Positions 7,995-15,615 of a DNA stretch of 34,429 bases are shown here, in pieces. This stretch comes from Sulfurovum sp. (GTDB lineage: Bacteria; Campylobacterota; Campylobacteria; Campylobacterales; Sulfurovaceae). Position 1 is the stretch's first letter; every line of letters begins with the position of its first letter. The stretch is taken from the NCBI GenBank assembly GCA_030949325.1, contig JAUZSQ010000111.1:1-34429 (forward strand), read 5' to 3'. The notes below the pieces were generated by a model. That model was not told where the DNA came from. It worked only from the letters and a program-made list of their open reading frames with translations, and ran no database searches. The position numbers were made by a program, and so were the translations under genes.

Positions 7995-8756
7995 CTATTC
8001 GTCTCTTTCTCTAATGCTCATCATCTTCGTTTCTCTATCGAGATATACATCAAAAATATCTATGGTATCAATAAGGTTTGAAAGCTTTTTGTAACCATAG
8101 TTAATGGGTGAGAATGAAGTAGAATTGTTGATATATTTTCCTATACTTGCCAAGTTTGCCCAACCATCTTCGTCCATGGTCTGCTCTAGTGCTGTTTGTA
8201 ATACATTGACAAGCCATGCATCATTACGCATTTCTTCTCCTGATTGCCTGATAAGGGTTTCTCTGTGGTTCTTGGTGACGCTAAGTGACCCTTCTTTGAC
8301 TTCTTTAGTTGCACGTGTTCCCATGAGCTTTTCGGTAAAGATAAACTGTGAACATGCAGCCATAAAGGGCTTGGGAGTCTTCTTTTCACCAAAGCCAAAG
8401 ACTTTGATACCTTCTGCTTGGACACGCATCACCACAGGGGTAAAGTCTGAATCTGAAGTGGCAAAGGCAAAGGCATCAATATCTTTGGTATGGAGTAAAT
8501 CAATCGCATCAATGGTCATGAGTATATCCGTGGCATTTTTGTTTTTGGAATAATCAAATTGCTGTATAGGCTTGATAGCGTACTCCAAGAGTCGTGCTTC
8601 CCAGTTCTTGAGGTTGTCTTTTGTCCAATTTCCATAGGCTTGTCGAATATTAACGATACCATATTTACTTAGCTCATTAATAATCCCTTCGATAGAACGG
8701 TAGGAAATATTGTCACAATCAATAAATAGGGCGATATGGTCTTCTTTTTTAGTCAT
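7995..8756 (-). CDS. NYN-domain (PIN-like) putative ribonuclease with C-terminal LOTUS/OST-HTH domain
   Basis: The N-terminal NYN domain (LabA/DUF88-like, PIN fold) has its acidic metal-binding residues: Asp13 and Asp15 in FIDCDN, Asp77 in KNATDILM, and Asp102/Asp104 in TSDSDF. NYN proteins are predicted or shown RNases. Residues about 170-245 form an OST-HTH/LOTUS domain (DEDGWANLASIGKYIN, NYGYKKLSNLI), which in known proteins binds RNA. At 253 residues this matches the common bacterial NYN-LOTUS architecture. The gene ends 5 bases from the convergent small ORF. On the minus strand, a TAAAAT lies upstream of the ATG. The ribosome binding site is weak. The RNA target is unknown. Confidence 0.85.
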   Translation of the reverse strand: MTKKEDHIALFIDCDNISYRSIEGIINELSKYGIVNIRQAYGNWTKDNLKNWEARLLEYAIKPIQQFDYSKNKNATDILMTIDAIDLLHTKDIDAFAFATSDSDFTPVVMRVQAEGIKVFGFGEKKTPKPFMAACSQFIFTEKLMGTRATKEVKEGSLSVTKNHRETLIRQSGEEMRNDAWLVNVLQTALEQTMDEDGWANLASIGKYINNSTSFSPINYGYKKLSNLIDTIDIFDVYLDRETKMMSIRERDE

Positions 8757-8821
8757 GATTTTTCTTTATATTTTAGGTAGAATCATTTTAGCCAAAAGAG
8801 TTAAATAAAGCAGTAGATACT

Positions 8822-9922
8822 TCAAATAATCAAGGCAATTTCTGCTTGTGACCCTAGACGCATAGGAGGACCCCAAAATCCAATACCTGAATTGACATAG
8901 ATATGGCTACCGTTAGGGAGTAAATGTAGTCCTTTGACATAGGGTTGCTGGAGTTTTACGAGATGTGCAAACGGCCATATCTGTCCCCCATGTGTATGTC
9001 CTGAGAGTATGAGTTGAGGTGTATGTTTGCCTAAGTCTTCTATAAACTTAGGTTGGTGTGCGAGAAGTATCGTTTGATACTCAGGATGACAGTCTTGGAA
9101 TGCTGTATCAATATCAGGTACAAGTATATTCATACGGTAGCCTATACGGTCTGTGACACCCACGATATTAAGATGCAGTGCGTCTATTTGCACGGATTGG
9201 TTGAGTAGCAAGGTAATAGAGGTATTTTGGATAAATTTGATAATCTTCATAGGCTCATGAAAGTATTCATGGTTACCCAAAATATAATAGACACCATGTG
9301 TGGCTTTGATATGTGTGAGTTCTAAAACAATCGCTTCGATGCTGTCTAGCTTGGTATCTATCAAATCACCTGTAATACAAACGATATCAGGGGCTAAGGC
9401 ATTGATTTTCTCGACAGCTTCTTTGACAAAATCATGGTCTATAAGTCCTCCTATATGCAAATCACTGATTTGTACAATAGAAAAGTCAAATTGATTGAAT
9501 TCTACAATATTGACGATAGGTGCTTTCATCCCTTGATAGGTAGCCATACCTACATAAGAGGTTGCGAGGGCTAACATCGTGCCATCTGCCCCTTTTTTGA
9601 TGAATCTTCGTTTACTTTCATCTAAGGGTTTGAGTGTTTTATGAAAAAGGTTGAGTATTTCATGTAGGACAAGATACAAAAAGAGTACCAAAGTCACACC
9701 AATAGATAGCGAAAAGAGGTAATAGAGTGTAGAGGGGATACTATTGCTATAGCGACCTAGGACATACAGTAGGGTAAAGATAAAGTTGAGACCCACGAAT
9801 ACGGTCAAGACTTTTCTGACACGTTTAGAGAGCAGAAGCTTTTTGATGACACGAGAATAAAAGAGGTAGTGTAGAGAGAAAAAGAGTAAAACAAAGAGTG
9901 TAAAAAAGAGATACACTCTCAC
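8822..9922 (-). CDS. Membrane-anchored metallophosphoesterase (YkuE/YaeI-like)
   Basis: Calcineurin-like phosphoesterase. The N-terminal third (about residues 1-95) has three to four hydrophobic helices, a further hydrophobic segment follows near 112-130, and then comes the catalytic domain. Metal-site motifs in order: SDLHIGG (Asp154, His156), TGDLID (185-186), GNHEY (216-219), AHQP (His289) and SGHTHGG (308-312). Homologues such as YkuE and YaeI act on phosphodiester or lipid-linked substrates (YaeI on UDP-diacylglucosamine); the substrate here is unknown. The start is GTG (9920-9922), preceded by GAGG eight bases upstream and only three bases after the apt stop, so it is the last gene of the folD-lepB-rpiB-apt run. 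SRRFIKKGA near 104-112 resembles a twin-arginine motif but lies after transmembrane helices, so I do not call a Tat signal. Confidence 0.85.
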   Translation of the reverse strand: MRVYLFFTLFVLLFFSLHYLFYSRVIKKLLLSKRVRKVLTVFVGLNFIFTLLYVLGRYSNSIPSTLYYLFSLSIGVTLVLFLYLVLHEILNLFHKTLKPLDESKRRFIKKGADGTMLALATSYVGMATYQGMKAPIVNIVEFNQFDFSIVQISDLHIGGLIDHDFVKEAVEKINALAPDIVCITGDLIDTKLDSIEAIVLELTHIKATHGVYYILGNHEYFHEPMKIIKFIQNTSITLLLNQSVQIDALHLNIVGVTDRIGYRMNILVPDIDTAFQDCHPEYQTILLAHQPKFIEDLGKHTPQLILSGHTHGGQIWPFAHLVKLQQPYVKGLHLLPNGSHIYVNSGIGFWGPPMRLGSQAEIALII

Positions 9923-9925
9923 GTC

Positions 9926-10480
9926 TTAGTCCTCAACCAAGACAGAATATACAGGCATGTCAAAGGCATCTCTACCATGCAAGAAAGCCAGTTCCATGAT
10001 GAAGCAGACTTCGACACACTCTGCTCCGACTTTTTCTATGAGATGAGACGCTGCTTTGGCTGTGCCTCCTGTGGCGATGAGGTCATCAATGAGTAAGACC
10101 TTTGCTCCTTTGGTTTTACGCTCATATTCAAAGGCATCAATATGTACTTCTATTTCATCTTCCCCATATTCTAGGGCATACTTTTCAGATACGGTGCTAA
10201 AGGGGAGTTTGCCTTTTTTACGAATAGGTACAAATCCAATCCCCAATCTATCAGCAAGTACAGCCCCAAAAATAAACCCTCGTGCATCTATTCCTGCAAT
10301 ATAGTCTAGGTTATAAGACGCGTAACGCTTTTCGAGGTGATTCATAAGGGTTTGGAAGGCTTGGCTATTGGAGAGGAGGGTGCTTATATCTTTGAAAATA
10401 ATACCTTCTTTGGGAAAATCGGGAATATTTCTGATACTTTGGAGTAAAATGTTTTTGTCTTCTGTGCTAAGTGTATGCAT
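9926..10480 (-). CDS. apt: Adenine phosphoribosyltransferase
   Basis: Salvages adenine to AMP using PRPP, in the cytoplasm. The PRPP-binding loop [14 protein letters not shown] is at residues 128-141. [13 protein letters not shown] (about 61-73) and the N-terminal [12 protein letters not shown] are characteristic of Apt. Length is 184 residues, as usual. AAAAGG lies six bases before the ATG. The gene overlaps rpiB by 14 bases and is followed within three bases by the metallophosphoesterase GTG, so it is part of a compact operon. Confidence 0.93.
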   Translation of the reverse strand: MHTLSTEDKNILLQSIRNIPDFPKEGIIFKDISTLLSNSQAFQTLMNHLEKRYASYNLDYIAGIDARGFIFGAVLADRLGIGFVPIRKKGKLPFSTVSEKYALEYGEDEIEVHIDAFEYERKTKGAKVLLIDDLIATGGTAKAASHLIEKVGAECVEVCFIMELAFLHGRDAFDMPVYSVLVED

Positions 10481-10955
10481 AATGAACCTTTTTATGTATT
10501 ATTCTATTGACTGAACCAAAGGCACAGGCTTCTATCTTGGCGACACGTCCTGCGTGTCTGCCACCTTCAAACTCGGTAGAGGCAAAGACTTCTATCATAT
10601 CTTCGATGATACCTTTGCCGACGACACGTTCACCAAAACAAAGGATATTGGCATCATTGTGCTGTCTTGTGAGTTTGGCTGTATAGCTATCATGGCAAAG
10701 GGCAGCTCTGATACCTGTAATCTTGTTGGCTGCCATGGAGATACCAATACCTGTACCACAGATTAAGATACCAAAGCTTCCTTCATCCAAGAGTACGGCA
10801 TTGGCACATTTGTGTGCAAAGTCTGGATAATCAACACGGTCTGCTGAATCGGGACCTAAATCGACGATTTCATAGCCTAATTCTTGGACGAAGTCTTTGA
10901 CATAGGCTTTGAGTGCATATCCTGCGTGGTCTGTAGCAATATAAAACTTTTTCAC
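10467..10955 (-). CDS. rpiB: Ribose 5-phosphate isomerase B
   Basis: Interconverts ribose 5-phosphate and ribulose 5-phosphate. It supplies ribose 5-phosphate for PRPP, which fits the apt gene that overlaps it. Key residues are Asp9-His10 in IATDHAGY, the active Cys66 in LICGTGIG, and His99 in RQHNDANI. The C-terminus has [12 protein letters not shown]. The protein is 162 residues, slightly longer than E. coli RpiB, with a basic tail. The start codon is GTG (10953-10955), with GGAAG about five bases upstream. Nine bases separate it from the lepB stop. Confidence 0.92.
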   Translation of the reverse strand: MKKFYIATDHAGYALKAYVKDFVQELGYEIVDLGPDSADRVDYPDFAHKCANAVLLDEGSFGILICGTGIGISMAANKITGIRAALCHDSYTAKLTRQHNDANILCFGERVVGKGIIEDMIEVFASTEFEGGRHAGRVAKIEACAFGSVNRIIHKKVHYAYT

Positions 10956-10964
10956 TGTGCTTCC

Positions 10965-11910
10965 TTATTCTATAGGGGCTTCTTGTTCGAGAGAGGTAAT
11001 GAGTCTTCCGACACGTCCCCAACGGATAGTATAACGTTGTTTGTTCCATAGTGTTTCACATTCGCTAGAGGCAATATCCATCTTAGGACAGATACGGTAG
11101 AGTTTATCATGGTCTCTACCTCCACCAATGCCTTCAGACACTTGTTCATACGAACGGAACTCAAGACTCATATAGATAAGCCATGGTTGACCTACAATGA
11201 GTTTATACGGTACAGAACCCCAAAAACGGCTGTCATTGGAGTTATCACGGTTGTCTCCTACCATATAAAAGTGGTCTGCCTCTACTTTTTTGTAAAATAG
11301 ATGCTCTTCTTTGCCATTGGGATGGACGATACGTTTGATACTCATATCTATGTCTTTGTTATAATTATACGCAGAAGTGAGGTATTCATAGCCTGTATTA
11401 CCCTCAGGGACATATTGGATACCTTTGTACTTGCTCATGTACGGATTAATCACCCAAAGTTTATCATAGAGTTTGATAATTTTATCTTGAGGGTAATTTG
11501 CTTTGATATAGGCATCGCCTTCATGAAAATGTATCATAAGCTTCTTCTCGCCATAGAGTATTTCATCTCCTCCAATAGCTACACAGCGTTTGACATAGTG
11601 TATTTTGTTGTTTTGAGGATAACGGAAGATAACAATATCTGCCCTTTGGGGTCTAGGACCTTCAATGAGATGTCCATTGTCATTAAAATCAGGCACAAGA
11701 GGGATTTCTAGCCAAGGCAAATGAGGAATAGGGATACCGTAAGAGAACTTCTTGGCAAAAAAGAAAATCACCGATGAGTTGCGTACGTTTCATAGACCCC
11801 GAAGGAATGACAAATGATTGTGCGACAAAAAAGATAAGAAAGAGTACAATAATCACTGTACCTGTCCACGAACTAGCAAAACGCCCAAAGGCGTGTAAAA
11901 ATTTCTTCAT
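10965..11910 (-). pseudogene. lepB: Signal peptidase I LepB, one frameshift (probably intact in the organism)
   Basis: Membrane serine protease that removes signal peptides from exported proteins. The N-terminal part has one transmembrane helix (TVIIVLFLIFFVAQSF) followed by FVIPSGSM with the nucleophile Ser39. The second frame holds the general-base Lys in YVKRCVAIGGD and the GDNRDNSNDSRFWG box. The frames join inside an A6 run at 11757-11762 (plus strand). Removing one A restores GDFLFAKKFSYG without interruption. Corrected length is about 314 residues. The ATG shares one base with the folD stop. LepB is normally essential and everything around the break is conserved, so I read it as a homopolymer error. 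The gap after the GDNRDNS box down to the C-terminus is long, as in other Campylobacterota LepB. Confidence 0.9.
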
Positions 11911-12755
11911 TATATTCTTTCCTTGGCTGATTTGACGGTGTTAGAAAGTAGCATGGCTATAGTCATAGGACCTACACCCCCAGGGACGGGAGTGATATAG
12001 GCACACTTGGGACTGACATTGGCAAAATCTACATCTCCTACGAGTGAACCATCTTCCATACGGTTGATACCAATATCAATGACAATCGCACCTTCTTTAA
12101 TCATATCTGCTTTGATAAGCAAAGGCACACCTACACCCACTACAACAATATCAGCCCTAATGGTATGAGAGGCTAAGTCTTTGGTATGAATATGTGTGAC
12201 AGTCACCGTCGCATGGGCATTGAGAAGCAAGGCAGACATAGGCTTTCCTACAATGTTACTAGCTCCCACGATACAGACATCTTTACCTTTGAGGTCTATT
12301 TCATACTCTTCAAACATTTTCATCACTCCCAAGGGGGTACAAGCGACAAAAGCATCTAGGTTGGTAACGAGACGACCTACATTATAAGCATGAAATCCAT
12401 CGACATCTTTGCTAGGGTCTATGACTTCGAGTATTTTATCGGTATCAATATGAGAAGGTAAGGGAAGTTGTACCAAAATACCATCAATACGAGGATTGGC
12501 ATTCATCATTTCAATCGTGGCAATAATCTCATCTTGACTAATGGAGTCTGGCATACTATGTGTGATGGAGTAAAATCCTACCTTTTCACAGGCTTTGGCT
12601 TTCATTTTGACATAGGCATGACTGGCTGGGTCGTCTCCTATGAGTATGACAGCCAAACCAGGAACAATGTTTTTTTCTTGTTTGAGTTGTTCGACTTGGG
12701 TGGCTATAGTAGTTTGGACTTTCTTGGATAACGCTTTACCATCAATCACTTGCAT
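11910..12755 (-). CDS. folD: Bifunctional methylenetetrahydrofolate dehydrogenase/cyclohydrolase FolD
   Basis: Converts 5,10-methylene-THF to 10-formyl-THF with NADP+, feeding purine and formyl-Met synthesis. The signature substrate region is SHAYVKMKAKAC, with the active Lys at 52. DGILVQLPLP (91-100) and KDVDGFHAYNVG follow, then the cofactor-binding GASNIVGKPM and the C-terminal PVPGGVGPMTIAMLL. Length 281 residues. The ATG at 12755 is preceded by AAGGG six bases upstream, which lies inside a perfect inverted repeat. It is the first gene of the minus-strand run folD-lepB-rpiB-apt-phosphoesterase. I recall folD next to lepB in Campylobacter jejuni too. Confidence 0.94.
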   Translation of the reverse strand: MQVIDGKALSKKVQTTIATQVEQLKQEKNIVPGLAVILIGDDPASHAYVKMKAKACEKVGFYSITHSMPDSISQDEIIATIEMMNANPRIDGILVQLPLPSHIDTDKILEVIDPSKDVDGFHAYNVGRLVTNLDAFVACTPLGVMKMFEEYEIDLKGKDVCIVGASNIVGKPMSALLLNAHATVTVTHIHTKDLASHTIRADIVVVGVGVPLLIKADMIKEGAIVIDIGINRMEDGSLVGDVDFANVSPKCAYITPVPGGVGPMTIAMLLSNTVKSAKERI

Positions 12756-12785
12756 ATAATACCCTTATATTTTTTAGGGTATTAT
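12756..12785. repeat. Perfect 10-bp inverted repeat between folD and the cytochrome gene
   Basis: ATAATACCCT at 12756-12765 and AGGGTATTAT at 12776-12785 are exact reverse complements with a 10-base AT spacer. The left arm contains the folD ribosome binding site (read on minus as AAGGG). The right arm overlaps a minus-strand TATAAT (rc of 12781-12786) that may be the folD -10 box. It is either an operator, a 5' leader hairpin, or a chance product of two promoter-like elements. Confidence 0.6.
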
Positions 12786-12815
12786 ATCAAAAATACTTTA
12801 GGAGCGTACTAACAG

Positions 12816-13148
12816 ATGAAACTATTATGGATATTATTGCCTTTTTCTCTTTTGGCACAAGAGGCTTTTATTAGCTATGCGGAGTACGGAGAGATGTTGT
12901 ATGAAAATCCTAGAGGGGTAAGTTGTTTGGAGTGTCATGGTAAATATGGCGAAGGAAAGATTATTTTGGAGTATGATGATGTCAAAGGGAAGCAGGTACT
13001 CAAAGGGGCGGATATTCGCAAGACGACACTAGACAAAATGGTCTATGCACTCAATACGTATCATAAAGTGATGCCACGGTATTATCTAACAGACAAAGAA
13101 ATAAAAGCGATTTATGATTATATAGGGTTGAAGAATAGTTTAAATTAA
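12816..13148 (+). CDS. Small periplasmic c-type cytochrome
   Basis: Monohaem class I-like cytochrome c of 110 residues. A signal peptide covers about residues 1-15 (LLWILLPFSLLAQ). The haem-binding motif CLECH is at 37-41, and a likely axial Met86 lies in YHKVMPRYYLTDKEI, the usual place near the C-terminal helix. Such small cytochromes shuttle electrons in the periplasm; the partner is unknown. AGGAG at about 12801-12805 precedes the ATG by roughly 10 bases. It is monocistronic and divergent from folD. Confidence 0.82.
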   Translation: MKLLWILLPFSLLAQEAFISYAEYGEMLYENPRGVSCLECHGKYGEGKIILEYDDVKGKQVLKGADIRKTTLDKMVYALNTYHKVMPRYYLTDKEIKAIYDYIGLKNSLN

Positions 13149-13174
13149 GTGTAAAAAAATCTAAGAGGAAGGAA

Positions 13175-13197
13175 CATATAGGTAAAATACCTATATG
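13175..13197. terminator. Perfect 10-bp hairpin between convergent cytochrome and cold-shock genes
   Basis: CATATAGGTA (13175-13184), a three-base loop, then TACCTATATG (13188-13197). It lies between two convergent stop codons, where a bidirectional terminator is expected. There is no good T-run directly after the stem on the plus strand; on the minus strand pyrimidine-rich sequence follows and a T7 run comes later, so terminator function is inferred from position. Confidence 0.5.
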
Positions 13198-13204
13198 CTG
13201 AGAA

Positions 13205-13420
13205 TTAACACGCTGTTACGTTTTCAGCTTGAGGGCCTTTTTGACCTTCGCCTACTTCAAAAGTGACTGCTTGACCTTCGTTCAATGTAACACGACCACC
13301 ACTTGGGTTGTTTACTTGACGAAAATGTACAAATACATCGTCTCCACTCTCTTGTTGAATAAATCCATAACCTTTTTCATCGTTGAACCATTTAACAGTT
13401 CCGTTTACTAATGTTGCCAT
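13205..13420 (-). CDS. Cold-shock domain protein (CspA family)
   Basis: Single OB-fold nucleic-acid chaperone of 71 residues that binds single-stranded RNA/DNA. It begins [17 protein letters not shown] (RNP1 KGYGFI) and has RNP2 in DVFVHF. It ends [12 protein letters not shown], where many Csp proteins end AENV. AAAAGG lies seven bases before the ATG. A long untranslated leader (see next entry) is typical of csp mRNAs. Confidence 0.93.
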   Translation of the reverse strand: MATLVNGTVKWFNDEKGYGFIQQESGDDVFVHFRQVNNPSGGRVTLNEGQAVTFEVGEGQKGPQAENVTAC

Positions 13421-13560
13421 TTTTGTACCTTTTGGTAATAATTTTCACTTAATTAAAAGTGGAATCCAAATCAGAGAGAAGTCTTTCGGGGGTCTAGCAA
13501 TAACACTTAACACACGATAGATGAAACTCGAAACTCATCTTTCATCAAGGATATTGTAGC
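13421..13560 (-). promoter_or_regulatory. Probable csp promoter and about 125-base structured 5' leader
   Basis: Read on the minus strand, a TACAAT -10 box lies at 13558-13553, placing a start near 13546, roughly 126 bases before the csp ATG. The leader contains competing inverted repeats around 13519-13547 (GATGAAA with TTTCATC, and GATGAGTTTCGAG pairing alternatives) and CACTTTTAATTAAGTG nearer the gene. Long leaders with alternative folds control translation of csp mRNAs in E. coli; the same is inferred here. No other gene is seen in 13421-13604. Confidence 0.5.
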
Positions 13561-13604
13561 TTATTTTCTAATGGTACACCTTACAAAAATATAAATAATA
13601 CAAA

Positions 13605-14090
13605 TTAATCAATATATTTGATAAAATAGGCTTCTAGTTCCTCTTGTTGCTTGGCTTCTATGGCACTTTTGGGAATGACATTAAACTGGTGGGAGTTCGT
13701 ATAGAGTAGATAATAATGCTCATTTTGTTTCCACGAGGTAAAAAGTGACCACGGTAGCGTGTTACTTTTATGGTTTTTATCTTGCTTGATACCTTTGCCT
13801 GAGATGCGTAAGCTTGTCTCATAAGAGAGTAAGGGGCTTTTATCGTATATTTTTTTGGCTTGGTAGCTTGTAATCATACGGGTAAAAAGGATATAGAAAG
13901 AGAGTGCAAAAAAGGTAATGAGTATATTGTTGACCACTTCTTGTGTCTGTGAGAAATCTGTACCGACTAACATCGTAAAGGTAGCAAGAGTCAAGAAGAG
14001 TGCTACAAAGAGGGGACGTTTGCCTGTTTTGTAGTGTACATTGACAGCTTCTTGGTATTGATTGAGTGAGAGTTGGTAGCTAAGTTGCAT
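13605..14090 (-). CDS. YcxB-like membrane protein
   Basis: 161 residues. Two transmembrane segments, about 27-44 (PLFVALFLTLATFTMLVG) and 55-70, are followed by a cytoplasmic domain with ISGKGIKQDKNHKSNTLPWS, then a WKQNEHYYLLYT motif. This arrangement (two helices, then a small beta domain with a conserved W-x-x-L-Y pattern) matches the YcxB-like C-terminal domain family, whose function is unknown. AAAAGG lies six bases before the ATG. The divergent partner is pyrF. Confidence 0.65.
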   Translation of the reverse strand: MQLSYQLSLNQYQEAVNVHYKTGKRPLFVALFLTLATFTMLVGTDFSQTQEVVNNILITFFALSFYILFTRMITSYQAKKIYDKSPLLSYETSLRISGKGIKQDKNHKSNTLPWSLFTSWKQNEHYYLLYTNSHQFNVIPKSAIEAKQQEELEAYFIKYID

Positions 14091-14118
14091 GTGGTGCCTT
14101 TTCTCTAGGTAAATTAGG

Positions 14119-14128
14119 TATGATTATA
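14119..14128. promoter_or_regulatory. Overlapping divergent -10 boxes for pyrF and the YcxB-like gene
   Basis: On the plus strand TATGAT (14119-14124) is placed correctly for pyrF. On the minus strand TATAAT (rc of 14123-14128) faces the YcxB-like gene. The two hexamers overlap by two bases, so the two promoters probably compete for polymerase. Confidence 0.5.
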
Positions 14129-14153
14129 CCCATATTTGTTTAGGGAGTAGAGA

Positions 14154-14846
14154 ATGGAATTATGTGTAGCACTAGATTTACCATCACAAAAAGAGAATTT
14201 GGCACTAGCAGAGTCACTAAAGGGCTATGATATTTGGATGAAAGTAGGGTTTCGTGCCTATATTCGTGATGGTAAGGCATTTATCCAAGCCCTCAAAGCA
14301 ATCAATCCAAAATTCAAGATATTTTTGGATTTAAAGCTTTATGATATACCCAACACCATGGCAGACGCTTCCGAAGAGATAGCCAAGCTAGGGGTAGATA
14401 TGTTTAATATTCATGCAAGTGCAGGGTCTGTGGCTATGAAAACAGTGATGGATAGACTCTCTTCTTATGAGAATCGTCCGTTGGTATTGGCTGTGACGGC
14501 ATTGACTTCTTTTGATGAAAGCCATTTTAAAGAGGTTTATGAAAAGGGTATCCAGAGTAAAGCAGAACAGTTTGCCAAGATGTCTTATGCACAAGGTTTA
14601 GATGGTGTGGTCTGTTCTACCTTTGAGAGTCGTGCTATCAAAGAGGCTACTTCACAGAAGTTCCTGACACTCTGTCCTGCGATTCGTCCTTTTGGAGAGG
14701 AGGCAGGAGACCAAGAACGTGTGGCTACTTTGGAATTGGCAGAGCAAGAAGGGGTAGATTATCCTGTGATAGGTCGTCCTATATATAATGATAGTCATCC
14801 AGCACAAAAAGTAGCAGAGATACTCAAAGTACTTTCTACCTTGTAA
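14154..14846 (+). CDS. pyrF: Orotidine 5'-phosphate decarboxylase
   Basis: Last step of UMP synthesis. Substrate and catalytic residues are visible: Asp8 in CVALDLP, Lys30 in WMKVGF, and the DLKLYDIPNT signature (59-68) with Asp59, Lys61 and Asp64. GRPIYN near the C-terminus binds phosphate. Length is 230 residues, normal for the bacterial family. AGGGAG lies a few bases before the ATG. It stands alone; the downstream neighbour on the opposite strand overlaps its 3' end by 11 bases. Confidence 0.94.
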   Translation: MELCVALDLPSQKENLALAESLKGYDIWMKVGFRAYIRDGKAFIQALKAINPKFKIFLDLKLYDIPNTMADASEEIAKLGVDMFNIHASAGSVAMKTVMDRLSSYENRPLVLAVTALTSFDESHFKEVYEKGIQSKAEQFAKMSYAQGLDGVVCSTFESRAIKEATSQKFLTLCPAIRPFGEEAGDQERVATLELAEQEGVDYPVIGRPIYNDSHPAQKVAEILKVLSTL

Positions 14847-14955
14847 TCTCATGTTTGTTCTTGGTCATATCGACAGCATTGTCCATACCTGTCATCATAA
14901 AGTACATTCCTGTCATAAAAACGGCTAGGATGAGTAAAGGGGTAATTTTTTGCAT
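14836..14955 (-). CDS. Met-rich 39-residue small membrane protein
   Basis: A short open frame, MQKITPLLILAVFMTGMYF then MMTGMDNAVDMTKNKHEITR, with seven Met in 39 residues and one predicted transmembrane helix (about residues 5-22) followed by a short polar tail. I do not recognise it. Support is good for such a short gene: AAAGGAAG (rc of 14961-14968) sits five bases before the ATG, and a TATAAT (rc of 14983-14988) lies 27 bases upstream of the ATG. It overlaps the last 11 bases of pyrF on the other strand. Confidence 0.55.
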   Translation of the reverse strand: MQKITPLLILAVFMTGMYFMMTGMDNAVDMTKNKHEITR

Positions 14956-15002
14956 AAGTGCTTCCTTTGAAATAATATGATAATTATATCACTAATTTTA
15001 GA

Positions 15003-15031
15003 TAGAATACTTTTTTAAGAGCTAGAGGAGG
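15003..15031 (+). promoter_or_regulatory. Promoter and strong ribosome binding site of the coiled-coil/GTPase operon
   Basis: A TAGAAT hexamer at 15003-15008 is followed by AGAGGAGG with GGAGG at 15027-15031, eight bases before the ATG at 15040. This is the only clear promoter-like element in front of the four-gene run 15040-19204, apart from a GATAAAAT near 17528-17535 before the GTPase. Confidence 0.45.
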
Positions 15032-15039
15032 ATTTAGAT

Positions 15040-15615
15040 ATGAATGGACAAATGAGAGAAGTACAAGATAGTATTAATACCGCCAAAAATGTTGAACAAA
15101 TTAGAGATATTATTTTTGGGACACAGACCAAAGAATTTGATACACGGATTACACAACTAAGTGACAATCTAAATGAGCTAGAGACTAAGTTAACCAAAAT
15201 GATTTATGATTCGCATATGAAACTCAAAACAGACAGTGAACGCTCTTTTACGATGCTAGAGAAGACAGTAGAAAATATACGAATGACCATAGCCAAAGAC
15301 AGTATTTCTATGAAAGAGCAGAGTAATCTAAGAGAGCTTAACTTACAAAATAAGATGACAGCACAGAATCAATTACTCGTACGGAAACTCAACAACCTGA
15401 AGCATTTGATTGATGAAGAAAAACGGACTAATCAGGAGAACCTCTATCGTATCAAAGACGAAATCCAAACAACGTTAGACTTAGAGCTACAAAGTCTTTC
15501 TGATAATAAGCTCTCTCGCAATAAAATGGCAGAAATGTTTTTGGATATTGCCATGCGTTTACAAGGAGAGACCCCGACTCAGATTTTGGATGAAGGGATA
15601 CAAACTGGAAACTAA
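15040..15615 (+). CDS. Coiled-coil cytoplasmic protein, first gene of GTPase operon
   Basis: 191 residues, almost wholly predicted helical with heptad-like Leu/Ile spacing (TRITQLSDNLNELETKLTKM; LVRKLNNLKHLIDEEKRTN). No signal peptide or membrane segment. The C-terminus LSRNKMAEMFLDIAMRLQGE resembles the tail of a little-described proteobacterial family found next to OmpA-like/GTPase genes, as far as I remember. GGAGG eight bases upstream gives a firm start. It ends 26 bases inside the next gene, which suggests coupled translation. Role unknown; a scaffold or regulator of the neighbouring membrane protein or GTPase is an inference from context only. Confidence 0.75.
   Translation: MNGQMREVQDSINTAKNVEQIRDIIFGTQTKEFDTRITQLSDNLNELETKLTKMIYDSHMKLKTDSERSFTMLEKTVENIRMTIAKDSISMKEQSNLRELNLQNKMTAQNQLLVRKLNNLKHLIDEEKRTNQENLYRIKDEIQTTLDLELQSLSDNKLSRNKMAEMFLDIAMRLQGETPTQILDEGIQTGN

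Noticed and set aside
9596-9620. Tat signal in the metallophosphoesterase (RRFIKKG)
   Set aside because: It is located after several transmembrane helices, not at the N-terminus, so it is more likely a cytoplasmic basic segment.
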